Assembly (NCBI GenBank): GCA_034766995.1
Contig: CM068313.1
Span: 37,149,996-37,213,995, forward strand
Source of the DNA: Acanthacorydalis orientalis
Lineage: Eukaryota; Arthropoda; Insecta; Megaloptera; Corydalidae
DNA: 64,000 bases
Reading direction: 5' to 3'
Under the pieces are notes generated by a model, which saw only the letters and a list, made by a program, of their open reading frames with translations, made no database searches and had not been told where the DNA came from. The position numbers and the translations under genes are program-made. Below, piece by piece: positions 1 to 12,553 of this stretch. Position 1 is the first letter of the stretch. Each line of letters begins with the position of its first letter.

Positions 1-249
1 TTTGTAAGTAAATTATTTTTAAACGCAATCTTTGTAACTGAAAAGATTGCAATTTTCATATATTAACTATCAATTAACATTTATTATTGTATTACGTTTA
101 ATTACATTTAATTTAGATATTTACAAAGAATATTAATAGTCCTCTTCATAATGTTATAAATTTAATGTTTTAAACTTGTTAAACATTGTTTTAGCATTGC
201 GGACATTATGATTAAATTTATTTCAATTTCTGCAAAATAGTGTTAATTA

Positions 250-252
<3 letters not shown>

Positions 253-345
<93 letters not shown>
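253..345. repeat. (AT)n microsatellite
   Basis: Two long AT runs separated by ATACATAC, ending in ACACAC. Confidence 0.95.
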
Positions 346-588
346 AATACATAGCGCTACATAAACATGTTCCGTAAATTTGTGTATAGATTATTTGTAT
401 TCTTGATGAAAAATGAAAAAATAAAATTTATATAGACATGTGAACTCCGATGTTTCACAAAGATACGTATGTTTCTACTTTTTTTCATAATGAAGAACCG
501 TTTTGTACTCATACTACCATACTGAAAATATTAAAGAAAGCAAAGTATTAAATATATTTTCAATGCTTAATACAGTTTATTTATACAT

Positions 589-594
<6 letters not shown>

Positions 595-636
<42 letters not shown>

Positions 637-677
637 TACATACATATATATTAAACATACATACATACATATATATT
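595..677. repeat. (TA)n / (CATA)n microsatellite
   Basis: About 36 bp of TA, followed by interrupted CATA units. Confidence 0.9.
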
Positions 678-1086
678 AAATGGCTTACTGTAATATGAGT
701 CAAGTGCATTTTGATTTTTCTGTATTTAGCGCTTTGATGATGACATTGTTATTTAAATACCACTAAGCCATAGTCAAAACACATAGTAACAAATTATTGA
801 ATATTCCATTATGATAAACTGTTACGCTGCGGAGTGATTCGTCTGCAAATTATTTTACTCATTTATACCTTTTTATCTAAAAGAAGTCATGCAAAAAATG
901 CTTGCAAAATTGTACGAAGTATATACTAGCATTTTCAGTTTAATCTTTTTGATTTCTATCTTTTATAGAAATATTTTTCTGACATTATTTATTAAATTTT
1001 CATATAAATTAAAGTATATTTCATAATCATGTTATTAATCATATTCCATAACCATTTTATTTATTTCCAGTTTCCAATATATATAA

Positions 1087-1132
1087 TCATGGAAGAGGCC
1101 TTTATCCAGCAGTGGATTGACAGAGGCTGCTG

Positions 1133-1135
<3 letters not shown>
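1087..1135 (+). mobile_element. RTE-type LINE, extreme 3' end
   Basis: About 43 bp nearly identical to the last codons of the LINE at 30598-31707, encoding the same EEAFIQQWIDRG ending. It is severely 5'-truncated. The 3' side runs through GCTGCTG directly into an (AT)n array at 1136, so the array occupies the place of the element's 3' tail. Confidence 0.85.

Positions 1136-1174
<39 letters not shown>
1136..1174. repeat. (AT)n array fused to a LINE 3' end
   Basis: Begins one base after the LINE fragment. It may have grown from the LINE's short-repeat tail. Confidence 0.85.
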
Positions 1175-1564
1175 CGATTTTTTAAAATAAAAACATTAAA
1201 ATCAATATCATAATAGTTCATACAGCAGTATATACTGTGAGAAAGAAAAATGTCAGCTGCACTATTTATTATTCATAACTGGAATAATGAAAAAGTAACA
1301 GATTCTGTTATATTACGAAACTTATTACTTAATCATTTTTTTTATAAATTATTATTCCCTCTAGCATGCTATTCGAAACATTATTTTGAATATATTAATT
1401 CTGCGTTAATTTGACCCTTCACAAAAAGAAAAAACTCAAATTTATCTTGAATATTTTTGTATACTAACAGAAAATAATACATCTTATACCTACATACGAT
1501 ACATGCACGAATAAGTAGAAATATCAAAACATGTAATTAAAGACAAGAGATCAGGAAGTAAATA

Positions 1565-1985
1565 TATTTTTATTTTTCAATATAGTCTTTATAATGCTCA
1601 ACGCATTTTTATAACGATGTCGTCTTAAGACAACTACCTCAATCAAATATATTATTTGTTTTTAGAATCGAAGTCGAGCGAAAGGTATTTGTGTTTATCA
1701 TCACTGTTGTCCTTTCACATTTTATTCATGTTAAGAAAGAGCATGCATCTTTTGGAGCTAAATCTGAAGAATATGGGAGGTGGATGGAAATATTTATTTA
1801 TTGCATTGTAAAAATAAGCCATTTCTGTCTCAGTGCATTTTCATGCAAAAGTCGGATACTGGGGGCCAACAGACCACGACATTTCTCAACGACAGCTATA
1901 TGCAATTTTTCCCAAAATAGTTTGTAATAGATACGCGATTCAGGGTTTAAGCGCCAAATAAATCAATCGCAAAAATTGTTCTGCA
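1565..1985 (-). pseudogene. Decayed mariner transposase, C-terminal half
   Basis: Read on the minus strand, this stretch gives recognisable mariner landmarks in the right order: an LKP motif near 1950, a GLLAPSIRLLHENA-like segment near 1860 (family motif HDNARPH, here with the aspartate replaced by glutamate), a LPYSSDLAPKD segment near 1770 (family motif PPYSPDLAPSD), and a KCVEHYKDYIEK end near 1570. Several in-frame stops and at least one frameshift show that it is dead. No terminal inverted repeats were identified, so the ends are approximate. It is a different lineage from the mariners at 50, 57 and 63 kb, judging by its C-terminus. Confidence 0.65.
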
Positions 1986-2812
1986 TCTTACAAAATGGCG
2001 GACATATTTTTTCCGGTACTTTTTGTCTCATATGTGCTCGACTTTCACAGTGATATCATTGAATGTTTTGTTATTTGCCTTCAGGATCCTAGTAGTGGAA
2101 CCAGGTCTTATTATCGGTAACAATGTTCCGAAGAATCCTATTTAAATAAATTTTATACATGTCAAGAAACTTTTCAGTGACTATTCGTTCAATTTTGTTT
2201 TAGCGTGTAAGTATTTTTAATAATTAGTGATAACTAGTGTTGCTTATATTTAAATTTTCATACAGTGTTATTTAAATACTTCATAGAGAGATTTTTACAA
2301 ATACAGTTATTTGCTTTTTATATGAGATTTTATTCTATAGTTCTTCCACATTCTTCACAATTTCATCAGTGGATTTATTGGACTTGTCGCTGCAGAAATG
2401 AATGCATGAGATTTTCAATGAAATTCGTTAATTATATTAGATTAATATTTATTAACCAATTCCGTAATGTTCCTTAATATTATAGGGTCGTTCAGTGGCT
2501 AAACCATAACATATTTTTTTACATTTTTATACAACGTATTTGGTATAATTATATAAAATAGTTTCGTTATTTTAGTAATTGAACATTTACAATGATCGTT
2601 CATACATAAATATGAGTATAAAAAAAACTAAAGTTCCAATAATATATATATATATATATATGTATGTATAACAGTGGTTAAATTATTTTATTTAATTAAA
2701 TAAAACATTATGTTAATTAATTTTTAATAAATATAAATTGCTTTGGTCATATTTTCAAAACTGAAATAAAACATGTATCAATAGGCATATCAGACGTTTC
2801 TGTAATACTTGA

Positions 2813-2862
2813 CAGAGCCGGCGCCAGGCTCGATCAATATGGGCAAACGCCCGGGGCGTTAA
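2813..2862. mobile_element. Possible hAT-like terminus, solitary
   Basis: A G+C-rich island beginning CAGAGCCGGCGCCAGGCT and including CGCCCGGGGCG, resembling known hAT ends of CAGAGCCGG type. I found no matching opposite end or target duplication, so this is tentative. Confidence 0.3.
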
Positions 2863-3071
2863 TTTAAGGGTATGGGACAAATGACGCACATATATGTTCA
2901 ATATGTTAGATAAGCAGTCTTTTTTTAAACAGAATAAAATAATAGCATACAACGAAGAGTATAATTTAAAGTATGAAAATTAATAATACATAATTATATA
3001 AAATGTATATAATGCTGCATTATATAAATGAACAATCAACTACTTGCTAAGTGCATATGTATACTAATAAA

Positions 3072-3170
3072 TGTATATATATATATATATACACAAATAT
3101 ATACGTATATATATATATATATATGTGTACATGTATATATACACATGTATATATATATACATATATACAC

Positions 3171-3248
<78 letters not shown>

Positions 3249-3281
3249 ATATACATATACATGTATATATATATATACATG

Positions 3282-3315
<34 letters not shown>

Positions 3316-3317
3316 TA
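3072..3317. repeat. Long compound (TA)n/(TACATG)n microsatellite
   Basis: About 245 bp of TA repeat with TGTACATG interruptions, ending in (CA)n. It is the longest simple-repeat tract in the window and gives spurious Tyr-Ile frames on both strands. Confidence 0.95.
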
Positions 3318-4103
3318 CAATCAGTACAAAAAGTAGTTGCAATATTAAGTTTTTTTACTATTATTTAGGAAGAGTAAATGGATTAAAAGTAACGAATATG
3401 GTATTTAATTGTTATTGTAAGACAAAAGAAAAAATAATATTTATTATTGACAAAAAATGTTTAGAAAAACATAATGCGTAGAAAACAAACTTACACAGAC
3501 AAACAGCATGTACACACTTCATGTTTACATACTAACAAAGATTAAAAAAAATAATATATTTTGTAAATCTCACTGACATTCTGAAGGCTATTTGGCAATG
3601 ATCGTGTCAAATGTTATGTACTTTCTGCCATAATTTTGGTCTATTATTGACTTAATACAATCATAAAGTAGACTTCGCTCGAAATTTTGTACTTCTAAAT
3701 TAGATGTATATCAAAAACATTCCATAGCATTTATGTTCGTAGATTAGGGAGGAGTAATAATTTTTTTCCTAACATGTAATAACAAATATTCTCTCCTATC
3801 TACTTTTTCAACACTAACAGGTAAATTATGTGCAAAATTTAGGCGTATTTCCAAATAATCAATGTTTTTTATTAATTTTCTACCACACTAAACTCAATAC
3901 TATGACATGTTTACTACTATGTTGCACACTTATACTAACATTTTCTTTATTGAATTCCAGAAGATTTTTCTTATATCTTACTTTCTTTCGGCTACATGTC
4001 TAAATAAACTGAACTTATTGTGACATATATTACACAAAGATACTATAACGTTTGATCAAACAAAATTTTAACTGAATATCAAGATATATGAAAACACTAA
4101 TAA

Positions 4104-4228
4104 CGATACCAATAAATCTATGAAATAAAAAAGATGTTAAAAAAGTATTGCAATTGTGATTACTGGAACGTTCAAATTGGAAGAAATTAGACGAGATGTT
4201 CATCCAGGAATGAATCATCAAAGGATGA
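4104..4228 (+). mobile_element. Old RTE-type LINE 3' fragment
   Basis: Alignable by eye to the last ~125 bp of the LINE at 30598-31707. A CCAATAAA..ATGAAAT..GATGTTAAAAA stretch matches the segment encoding PMNRWDKDIKN, and a later stretch reads WKKLDEMFIQE-stop-IIKG-stop against WKVMEEAFIQQWIDRG-stop. Similarity is perhaps 60 percent, so it is an older insertion or a related subfamily. Confidence 0.5.
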
Positions 4229-4868
4229 AACCGACTGTATACAATTTTATTCATATTTTTTTTTATATTACAGAACAAATAAAAATACATTCAATAATAT
4301 TATTTTTACTATGGAAAAGCTTAATTGAAAAAAAAAACATAAATTTACATAACGATTTTATATAACGCTTAATATAAACATGTTTTTTGTTGGTATTCAA
4401 CTTATTTTAAACATTCATTGGCAATAATTAAATAAAACTTCAAAGTGAAGTTAAAATAAATAAATAAAATATATTGTCTAAAAAGTGTTCTGAAACAATT
4501 TAAATATGAAATGCTCTCTTTATCGAATACAGATGTAAGTGTGATTGTATTTTTCACATCAATAATTATACAGGTCGCGTGCCAACTAATCTGAAAAGAA
4601 ACATTTACGAACGTTTTTAATAATACACCACAGCTAATATAGAATTTAAGTAACCACGCAATAGGTAATGGCCTCTACATGAACTTTACGAAAATACCTA
4701 ACAAAAGCTGGTTAGGGTAGATTTATACGTTAGTTTAAATTCGTGTAGATGAATATTTATTAATATATTGACATCTATATTAGCTTACACTACGAACATG
4801 AATGAATTACGGAGTTGTAAAGTTTTAAAATATTCGAATTATAATTAATACTAGACAATAGGTTATAC

Positions 4869-4871
<3 letters not shown>

Positions 4872-4940
<69 letters not shown>
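4872..4940. repeat. (AT)n microsatellite
   Basis: About 65 bp of pure AT. Confidence 0.95.
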
Positions 4941-4941
<1 letters not shown>

Positions 4942-5556
4942 GAAACTACACAATGGCATGAAAAAAGCATTCTTTAATAAGAAATTGTCGTTTTTTTTCA
5001 ATAAATAATAGTACCTAATGCAAATAAAAATAAAATATGAAATATGGACAATTGTGGCGCAATGATAATAAATGAAATGCAGAACTCGATAAAAAATATA
5101 GAATAAGTTTATGAATAAACATTAGTTTATTGTATATTTTAAGCGATAAATGCGTACTATTTACATACTCAAACATACATACACACATGTATATGTTTTT
5201 TTTAAAAAAAATTATACAAATTCGATATACTATTTTTTTGTTGAATTTATTAATATTCAAGTACAAAGATAATATACTATTGCTTTATAATACAAGTAGT
5301 GCATTTTTTGTAAAATGTTTTGTTTGTTATGATTTATTGGTTCAAAATTCAACATAACAGCCAATATTTGAAGTAAAGAAACTTGAAATATTTCTGTTTC
5401 AATTACTATATTTTTGATATAATTCAAGATAAATTATATACGATAGAATTCAGTTTAAAAGTATGATAGGCGACTGTAAATAAGAAAATTTGTTATAAAT
5501 ATTTTATATTCTTACATTTTACACAATAGAGATTTAGACATTCAGAATATACATAT

Positions 5557-5578
5557 TATATATATATATATATATATA

Positions 5579-5622
<44 letters not shown>
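5557..5622. repeat. (AT)n microsatellite
   Basis: AT run with one GCAT interruption. Confidence 0.95.
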
Positions 5623-5626
<4 letters not shown>

Positions 5627-5868
5627 TTTTTAATTGCCTCATTAAAAAATTAAACATCTTTACTGACTTAATACAACCAATTCGTTAGTAGAATTAAAAA
5701 ATAAAATACAAAGAGAAATCAATGCTTACTGCAAAAAACACAAATAATTTTATTATTCATAATTTTAGATGAAATATCAAAATAAAAAAAACCGATAAAC
5801 ACTAAAAAAAATATCAGTATGTGGTATAGAACACTCAAAAATTCTTGTTATATTGGCCAACGTTTTTG

Positions 5869-5869
<1 letters not shown>

Positions 5870-5931
<62 letters not shown>
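5870..5931. repeat. (AT)n microsatellite
   Basis: About 60 bp of pure AT. Confidence 0.95.
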
Positions 5932-5938
<7 letters not shown>

Positions 5939-6334
5939 GAGAGATCAAAAGTTCAAATTAATAAGCTTTAGAATTTAATTACAGTGTTGACCTTTAACTT
6001 ACTAAATGACATTTCTGTTTTTACTTAGTTCCGTATTCTGTAACTGCGAAATAACGTGAAAAAAATGTTCGATATTCATGATAAGTTTCCGTTTTCAATC
6101 AGATAAATATTTAAAAATAACTAAAACGGAATTAGAACTGATAACATTAGGAAATTCATATTTTTTTTCGATATTTAAGAAAAATGTTTACTTATGGAAT
6201 ATTTGTTACAAATCAATATTGAATTATCATCATAATTATTAAAACGGAAATAGGTACATAAAAATGAAAAATATCCATTTGTGTCAATAAAATAATGAAT
6301 TTGAAAATCAGGAGTTTAAAAATATATTAACATT

Positions 6335-6343
6335 CACACACAC

Positions 6344-6434
<91 letters not shown>

Positions 6435-6452
6435 TATATATATATATATATA
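6335..6452. repeat. (TA)n/(CA)n compound microsatellite
   Basis: Three TA blocks separated by ACACACAC. Confidence 0.95.
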
Positions 6453-6821
6453 CAATATGTTACAGTAAAAATTATATACTGCAGTACGACTATTTTATTA
6501 TTTGAGAAAATATGTGTATTACATTTTTTTAAAAAAGAAAACTATTTCGATTATTTATTTTTTGTCTTTATTTCAAAAATCAATAAAAAAGTAAACCGAT
6601 TCAGTTCAGTATTACCATAAAAATTCTATAGTATTAAATAGTACAAAAGTATTCTATAGTACAAAATTTCAGCTCATATTCTGTAGTCAGATACCAATAA
6701 AAGTCATTGTTTAATTAAAAGAAATAAAAAAAATACTTATTAGCAATATAGATTTTGGTACTATTATTTAATTTACTTTCATAAATGAATGTGTTCTTCC
6801 ACAAAGAACAAAACTTTTTTT

Positions 6822-7010
6822 ATACTAAAATGTTCGATAAATAATTATTGATTATTGCTAATGAACATTTCGATGGTGATGCTTCCATCGTCCTTAGACA
6901 GTAACAATACAAAAAAACTCATATTCATACCATGCTTTGAAGACGATAGCATCTCGAGTGGGAATTAAATTTATTATAACAGAATATTTTTTAATAGTAA
7001 AACTGATAAA
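6822..7010. repeat. Palindromic repeat family, copy A
   Basis: The left arm contains AAATGTTCGATAAATAATTATTGATT followed by AACATTTCGATGGTGATGC. The reverse complement of the right arm contains GATGCTATCGTCTTCAAAGC, matching the left arm of copy D (62730-63052). The arms are inverted around an A+T-rich middle, as in a foldback MITE. No coding capacity. Confidence 0.5.
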
Positions 7011-8286
7011 CCAACCGTTTTTTTTTATTTTTGGGTAAAAACCCAATTATAAACAAAGTTTTTATCTTATCTGAGAACACAAAAATACACTGGTCATTTA
7101 ACTATATATATATATATAATCCCACATAAACAATAGGTCATCGACTTATGAATATTCAAGATATAAACCTCCATACATACAACATATGGTTCTTATAAAA
7201 AATACTACAAACTGCATACGTTTAGCTACTGAAAGCGCTTCTAATGTAAAAAAAAACTGTAGTTCATTTATTATTAGTACAATATGTGTTTTACTTCCAC
7301 TGCACTGAGAGTTCACAAAGAAGAAACTAACAAAGACTTGACAAAGAAACTGGTAAAATTTAATTAAGTTTTAAAAAATTATAAAATATATTAGAAATGG
7401 TACGAAACACAGAATTAGAAGTAAATATTAGATAACTTATTCATAAAAGTACCAAAACCATTTTTATAAGACAAGAAAATATCCTTTTTATTATATATAT
7501 ATGACTGGGTATATACATCTTAGACATATTTTCAAAAAGAATTTTTTCATAATTAGAAATTTACATGAAATATATAATTTAATATACTGTTTGTTAACAT
7601 CTTTACCTATAAGTGCAACAACCTTTTTCTTGATTCATATTTGTTTTTAATCATAACAGGGCTTGGTTGTTAATTTTTTGCGTGTTAAAAATAAATAAAC
7701 AACTAACTACAATTCTTAAGAAATATGAAAATGCCAAATGCTTAATATTAAAATTTATAAACATATATTCAAAACAGTTAAAACTAGTTTACACGAAGCT
7801 CTGCACGACACAAATATCGAAAACAGTTACAAAAACAAATGTATCTGAATAAAAATATAGCAAAAAGAGTTTTTTAAATATTGAAAAAAGCATGCTATGG
7901 CCATACAATATTAATACATTAATATTTATAAAAATTATCTATCTATCTATATATATATATATATAATTATAATAGAATACTATTATTTTTAATAATAATT
8001 AGAAACGTCTTTTATTAACATATTTATATTCGACACATACTATTAATTGTAAAATTATTACATAAGCTCATGACAATAATATTTAAGTCATCAATTCAAA
8101 TAATAAACCAAGAATGAATATTATATATATATATAACATGAAAATTTTGATCGAAACTTTAAAATATTAAAAATGCATGACCTTAACAATAATAAATGTA
8201 CATAGTGTAACACATTAATTTTTTATCTTTTATGTCAAAAATATAAGCATAGAATAGCGTAACTATATTTTTATTGTCGTAATTAT

Positions 8287-8341
<55 letters not shown>

Positions 8342-8373
8342 ACATGTGTGTGTGTTTGTGTATGTATGTATGT
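8287..8373. repeat. (TA)n(TG)n(TATG)n microsatellite
   Basis: TA run grading into TG and TATG units. Confidence 0.95.
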
Positions 8374-9206
8374 AAAATACTCAGATTCGTATTTTAAAAA
8401 AAATCATATCAAAACATGACCCTAAACTCTTTATCAAACCACTGTTTTAACTAGAGCATAATAATTTGAAAAATGTCTATTACAGAACCTATTAAATATT
8501 AATATACACTTCCTATATTCAGCACTCATTATAAAATGTGTTGTACATAAGGTTAGCTACATATCAATATTTGGTCAAAGATTTGCATTAAACTATTTTT
8601 TTTTGCTACAATCAAATTTTAAACGCATTACTACATTTAATTTGAAAATTTCTTTCAAATAATATTATGGAAAATATAATTCCAATTCAGCATTATTTAA
8701 TTTCAAATCAATTGTATTAAAATTATATTTTTGCATTTTATATTCTTCGGTAAACGTTAGCTCATCATTAATGCATGGAGCACGGATTATTATTCTTTTT
8801 TATCTTTGTTTATCAGTTTATATTCTTTTGTGGTTGTATATTCCATACAAATAAATATGGACAGATACTTCAATTTAAAAAATCCAAATAGGAATATTAT
8901 GAGAAATGCAAATATTTTTTCTTATAGTCTTTACTGACAAAAAAATTGATAGTTATCATTTGATTAATTTTAACAAATATTTCGAAGTTATTAAAAAAAA
9001 TTATACACACGTGCATTTTTTGTACATATATTAGGTATTGTGTGAAAAAATAATATAAACATTTGTTTTTTTCATTTAAACATTAGTAACATGACCTATG
9101 ATAATTTAATGTGTCAATGAACTACTGAGGCAATGATAAATAAAAAAATATTAAAATAAAAGAAGTTTACAATAAAATATATTATGTATGTATGTATCAT
9201 TAACAT

Positions 9207-9264
9207 CAGCCTCTTTCGACCCACTGCTGAATGACGGCCTCTTTTCAAACATTCCAGTTCAAAC
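9207..9264 (-). mobile_element. RTE-type LINE, extreme 3' end
   Basis: The reverse complement reads AAGAGGCCGTCATTCAGCAG, then GTGGGTCGAAAGAGGCTGA, the same end as the LINE at 31650-31686. After the TGA comes GTTAATGATACATACATACATA, i.e. a CATA-rich tail instead of the GAT tail of the younger copy. Confidence 0.75.
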
Positions 9265-9444
9265 ATTTTGTAACTACATTTTTAATGTTTAAATAATCAT
9301 GTTAGATAATTCCAAATATAATACTTTGTATATCTTTCTATATATATATAATCAAAATTATCCACAAAAAACTTTATAAAAAAAGTTGCAAAAAAGATGT
9401 ACAAAGTCTCTATTTGCGAGAATGTTTATATACACACACTAACA

Positions 9445-9625
9445 TATATATTGTATGTATATAAGTCCATGACGTCGGTCTTATTTATTTGAGACGTGGC
9501 TTCTATGATACCCCAATATGTTTCGGTTACATGACTTGCTTATAATTAACAAGTGGGCGAGCGCAGCGAACCCGGGGGTTGGTGAGCGTAGCGAGCGGTG
9601 GGAAAATCCCCCGAGTTTAATAAAA
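9445..9625 (+). repeat. GAGCG-core dispersed repeat, copy 1
   Basis: A G+C-rich island in A+T-rich DNA. Two related units, GCGAGCGCAGCGAAC and GTGAGCGTAGCGAGC, are followed by GGGAAAATCCCCC, which can fold back. The 5' part (TTATTTATTTGAGACG, then TTCTATGATACCC) matches the minus-strand copy at 11912-12035. A short open frame across it is not supported as a gene. Confidence 0.7.
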
Positions 9626-9878
9626 GAATGTAATAGTCTAAAAAGTGTCAATTTAAAATTAAGTAACCTATTTGTCACAATTATTTTTAATAATTTTTTT
9701 TGTGTTAATGTAATGGTTTTTTATGGTTATACAAATTAAATAAAACACTTGAAAACATAAAAAAAATCAATATCACACAATAAGAAAAACTAATACAAAA
9801 TATCATGTTATTTACAAAAGTATTATAGTATACGTTTGAAAGTATGAACAAAAACTAGAGTGGTTCATATTATCGAGG

Positions 9879-9913
9879 GTGTTTACATTTTCAATTCTCG
9901 AAAATGTAAACAC
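9879..9913. repeat. Perfect 13-bp hairpin
   Basis: GTGTTTACATTTT, a 9-base loop, then the exact complement AAAATGTAAACAC. No terminator context; possibly a foldback remnant. Confidence 0.85.
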
Positions 9914-10414
9914 ACTACTGTTAGATTTTTTAATATCCCAGTATCTATCAGTTACTTATAGTAAATTCAAAAGTAGATTTTTAAAATCTGTATGCAACTG
10001 TTTATTTTCTTTTTCAAAAACTCATTATTTATAGATTTTTTTTCTTTTTCTATAAAACCTATTTATATAATTCCTTTTCCATTTTAGATATATCACCTTT
10101 TCTAAAAGTTTTCTTCCTCTTATAGATCTTAAATGTATCGATGGCATGTCAAATTTCTTCTTTGCTTATTGATTATATACATTATAGATACTTCAACACA
10201 AAACTTTTTTAAAAATATCGCAAAATTGATCCATATTTCAATCGTTCGTTAATTATTTTTGACTTTACATTCAAAAATAAAAACAAAATACTTTTATTGC
10301 TTCTGTTGCAAAAAAATATTTTTTTTTAAATTTGAAAACACTATTAAAATACATTTACATCTAGAAAATACAAAATATATAATTACCAAATAGAAAAAAA
10401 TTGTTTACTATCTT

Positions 10415-10730
10415 AAATTGTAACGTTTTTGGTTGCTCATATATTGAATTATAAATGCATAAAAATGTGTTTATATTAATCATATGTTCACTATACTTAA
10501 TATTCATATCGTCGAACGTATAAAATACCCTAATTTATGGATTTCACTATTAAAAACAACAGAAAATATTTTATTAACTATTTCAATCTGCGATGATTTT
10601 GGTTGTTTAGACATTGAGTTATCAATGTATAAAAATGTGTTTATAGCTGTTCACTATACTTAATGTTAATATTATCAAACGTGTACAATATTACAATTTA
10701 CGGATAAAATAAAATAAAAACAACATAAAA
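10415..10730. repeat. Diverged tandem duplication (~175-bp unit)
   Basis: Two adjacent units share, in order, TTTTGGTTG, a TATTGA/CATTGA step, ATAAAAATGTGTTTATA, GTTCACTATACTTAAT, an AACGT step and AAAAACAACA. Several small indels separate them. Confidence 0.75.
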
Positions 10731-11510
10731 ACAAAGTACCTTCAAGACATGTGACACAAATTAAATAATATAGAAAGTAAAATAAACAATCATATAAACG
10801 GTACAAAAAAAAAGTGTTAATAAACTGGATATATTTAGTTGAATATTAAAATCTATATATGTACAAATAATAAAAAAAATCCTACATTAAAAACTAAAAC
10901 TGTACTTATAGTCTAACACGTGCATGACATATCCATATATACATGTGTTTTAGTATTTTCCATTTACATGACAGTATAACTGAAAAATATGCGGTTGTCA
11001 GATACCTTTTACCAAGTGTTCGATTTTTTTACCAACATGTCTAATGGAAAACAAGTAGGTGTATGTAATGAAGATATGAATTGTATGAAGGTCAGATATG
11101 AATAAATCATTCTGTTAAAATACTGAAAGTGACAAATAAATAATCCTTATTAAATAAAGATAAAGGGAAAATATTTCCATGTAATATACGCTCTATGAAG
11201 TATAAATTTAATCGATAAAATTAATCTTACGAACATTTTAATACGAAATTGTATTTTTTTAAGGTTCAATAGATAAAACAATGAAATACATGTTTCATTA
11301 TGATCACGTACATATATATGCCCATTCGTAGAAGTGGAAGCTAAGAATTTATAAACAGAATTATATATATATATATATAATCATACCATACGATATATTT
11401 TAATGTTTTAGGTTAATTCTTTATCATACAAATTAATTTCATTTTCACAAATGAATATTTTAATTTTTCACTACTACAAATACGAAAATAATCCAAACGT
11501 TTAAAAATTG

Positions 11511-11715
11511 ATTACCGATCATTATTATGACTTATGAACATTTCGATAGTGGTAACATCATCCGAAGAGCGTTCAACTACACAAACATCTTTATTTTCAT
11601 AAATACCTTTTTGTTTGTGTACCTTAGCAGTCTGAGCATCACCATCGAAATGTTCACAAATCATTATTAAAGTATCAAATATCAATTATTGAACATTTTT
11701 CATCCGAATTTTTTG
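11511..11715. repeat. Palindromic repeat family, copy B
   Basis: The left arm has ATCATTATTATGACTTATGA, then ACATTTCGATAGTGGTAACATC. The right arm, reverse-complemented, has GAACATTTCGATGGTGATGC with AATAATGATTTG beside it. The arms thus form a ~60-bp inverted repeat around about 50 bp. Same family as copies A, C and D. Confidence 0.7.
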
Positions 11716-11846
11716 TAGTCGTATAAAAAGAACATTTCTGATGCAGCACTATTATTTTCATTTTTTTTGTACGAAAAATTAAAATATAATTATTAGAATT
11801 TCATATAAAACATTGATCCCAAGTATGTAGTAATAATGTGAAAATC

Positions 11847-11851
<5 letters not shown>

Positions 11852-11896
<45 letters not shown>
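11852..11896. repeat. (AT)n microsatellite
   Basis: About 45 bp of AT, immediately beside the GAGCG-core repeat copy 2. Confidence 0.95.
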
Positions 11897-11899
<3 letters not shown>

Positions 11900-11911
11900 A
11901 GGGCGCTTTTA

Positions 11912-12029
11912 CCTCTGCTCACTGTGCTCACCTACTTGTCAATTATAAGTATGTACATGTAATCTAATGACACAACAAACATATTTGGGTATCATAGAAA
12001 CCTCGTTCCAAATAAATAAGTCCGAAGTT

Positions 12030-12035
<6 letters not shown>
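11912..12035 (-). repeat. GAGCG-core dispersed repeat, copy 2
   Basis: The reverse complement shares with copy 1 the series TTATTTATTTG, TTCTATGATACCC, AATATGTTT, CTTATAATTGACAAGTAGG and a degraded GTGAGCACAGTGAGC. The G+C-rich second unit is lost. Both ends abut (AT)n arrays. Confidence 0.65.

Positions 12036-12083
<48 letters not shown>
12034..12083. repeat. (TA)n(TG)n microsatellite
   Basis: TA run then TG run. Confidence 0.95.
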
Positions 12084-12461
12084 TTTTCATGCTCAACTAT
12101 GAATTTTTATGCAAAATTATATCGTACTTAACCAATGAACGATACATACATTTGACAAAATTACGTATGTTCGAAGTTACGTTTGTCAATTAAAGGAAAA
12201 GTAATAGAAAAAATAAAAATTAGACGGCACAATAAAAAAACAATTTCGAGACATTCAACTTTAAACATGTTATGATAACCGGGATACAAGATACATTATT
12301 CGTAACTTATCAACATAATACTTTTATGAGACTGAATTAATTTAAGATGTTGACAACATAGGAGGTTATTGGTTATTAAGTATTGAAGACAATCGTTTCT
12401 TTAATCAAACAGAAAATAATCTGAAAGACCAGTTATGCTTATGACCCAAGAATTATACAAC

Positions 12462-12477
12462 ACATACACACACACAC

Positions 12478-12552
<75 letters not shown>
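12462..12552. repeat. (CA)n(TA)n microsatellite
   Basis: CA run then about 80 bp of TA. Confidence 0.95.

Positions 12553-12553
<1 letters not shown>

Noticed and set aside
2085..2116. Possible 32-bp exon after TTGCCTTCAG and before GTAACAA
   Set aside because: Too short, no partner exons, and next to a decayed mariner.
3028..3481. Six overlapping frames of Tyr-Ile repeats
   Set aside because: Translations of a TA/TACATG microsatellite on both strands. The same applies to the YIYIYI frames near 13.7, 19.0-21.2, 23.7, 25.6, 33.5, 34.4, 42.3, 49.9, 51.1 and 52.7 kb.
9481..9739. Overlapping 65- and 73-codon frames on opposite strands
   Set aside because: Produced by the G+C-rich core of the GAGCG repeat, which has few stop codons; the frame is not conserved in the other copies.
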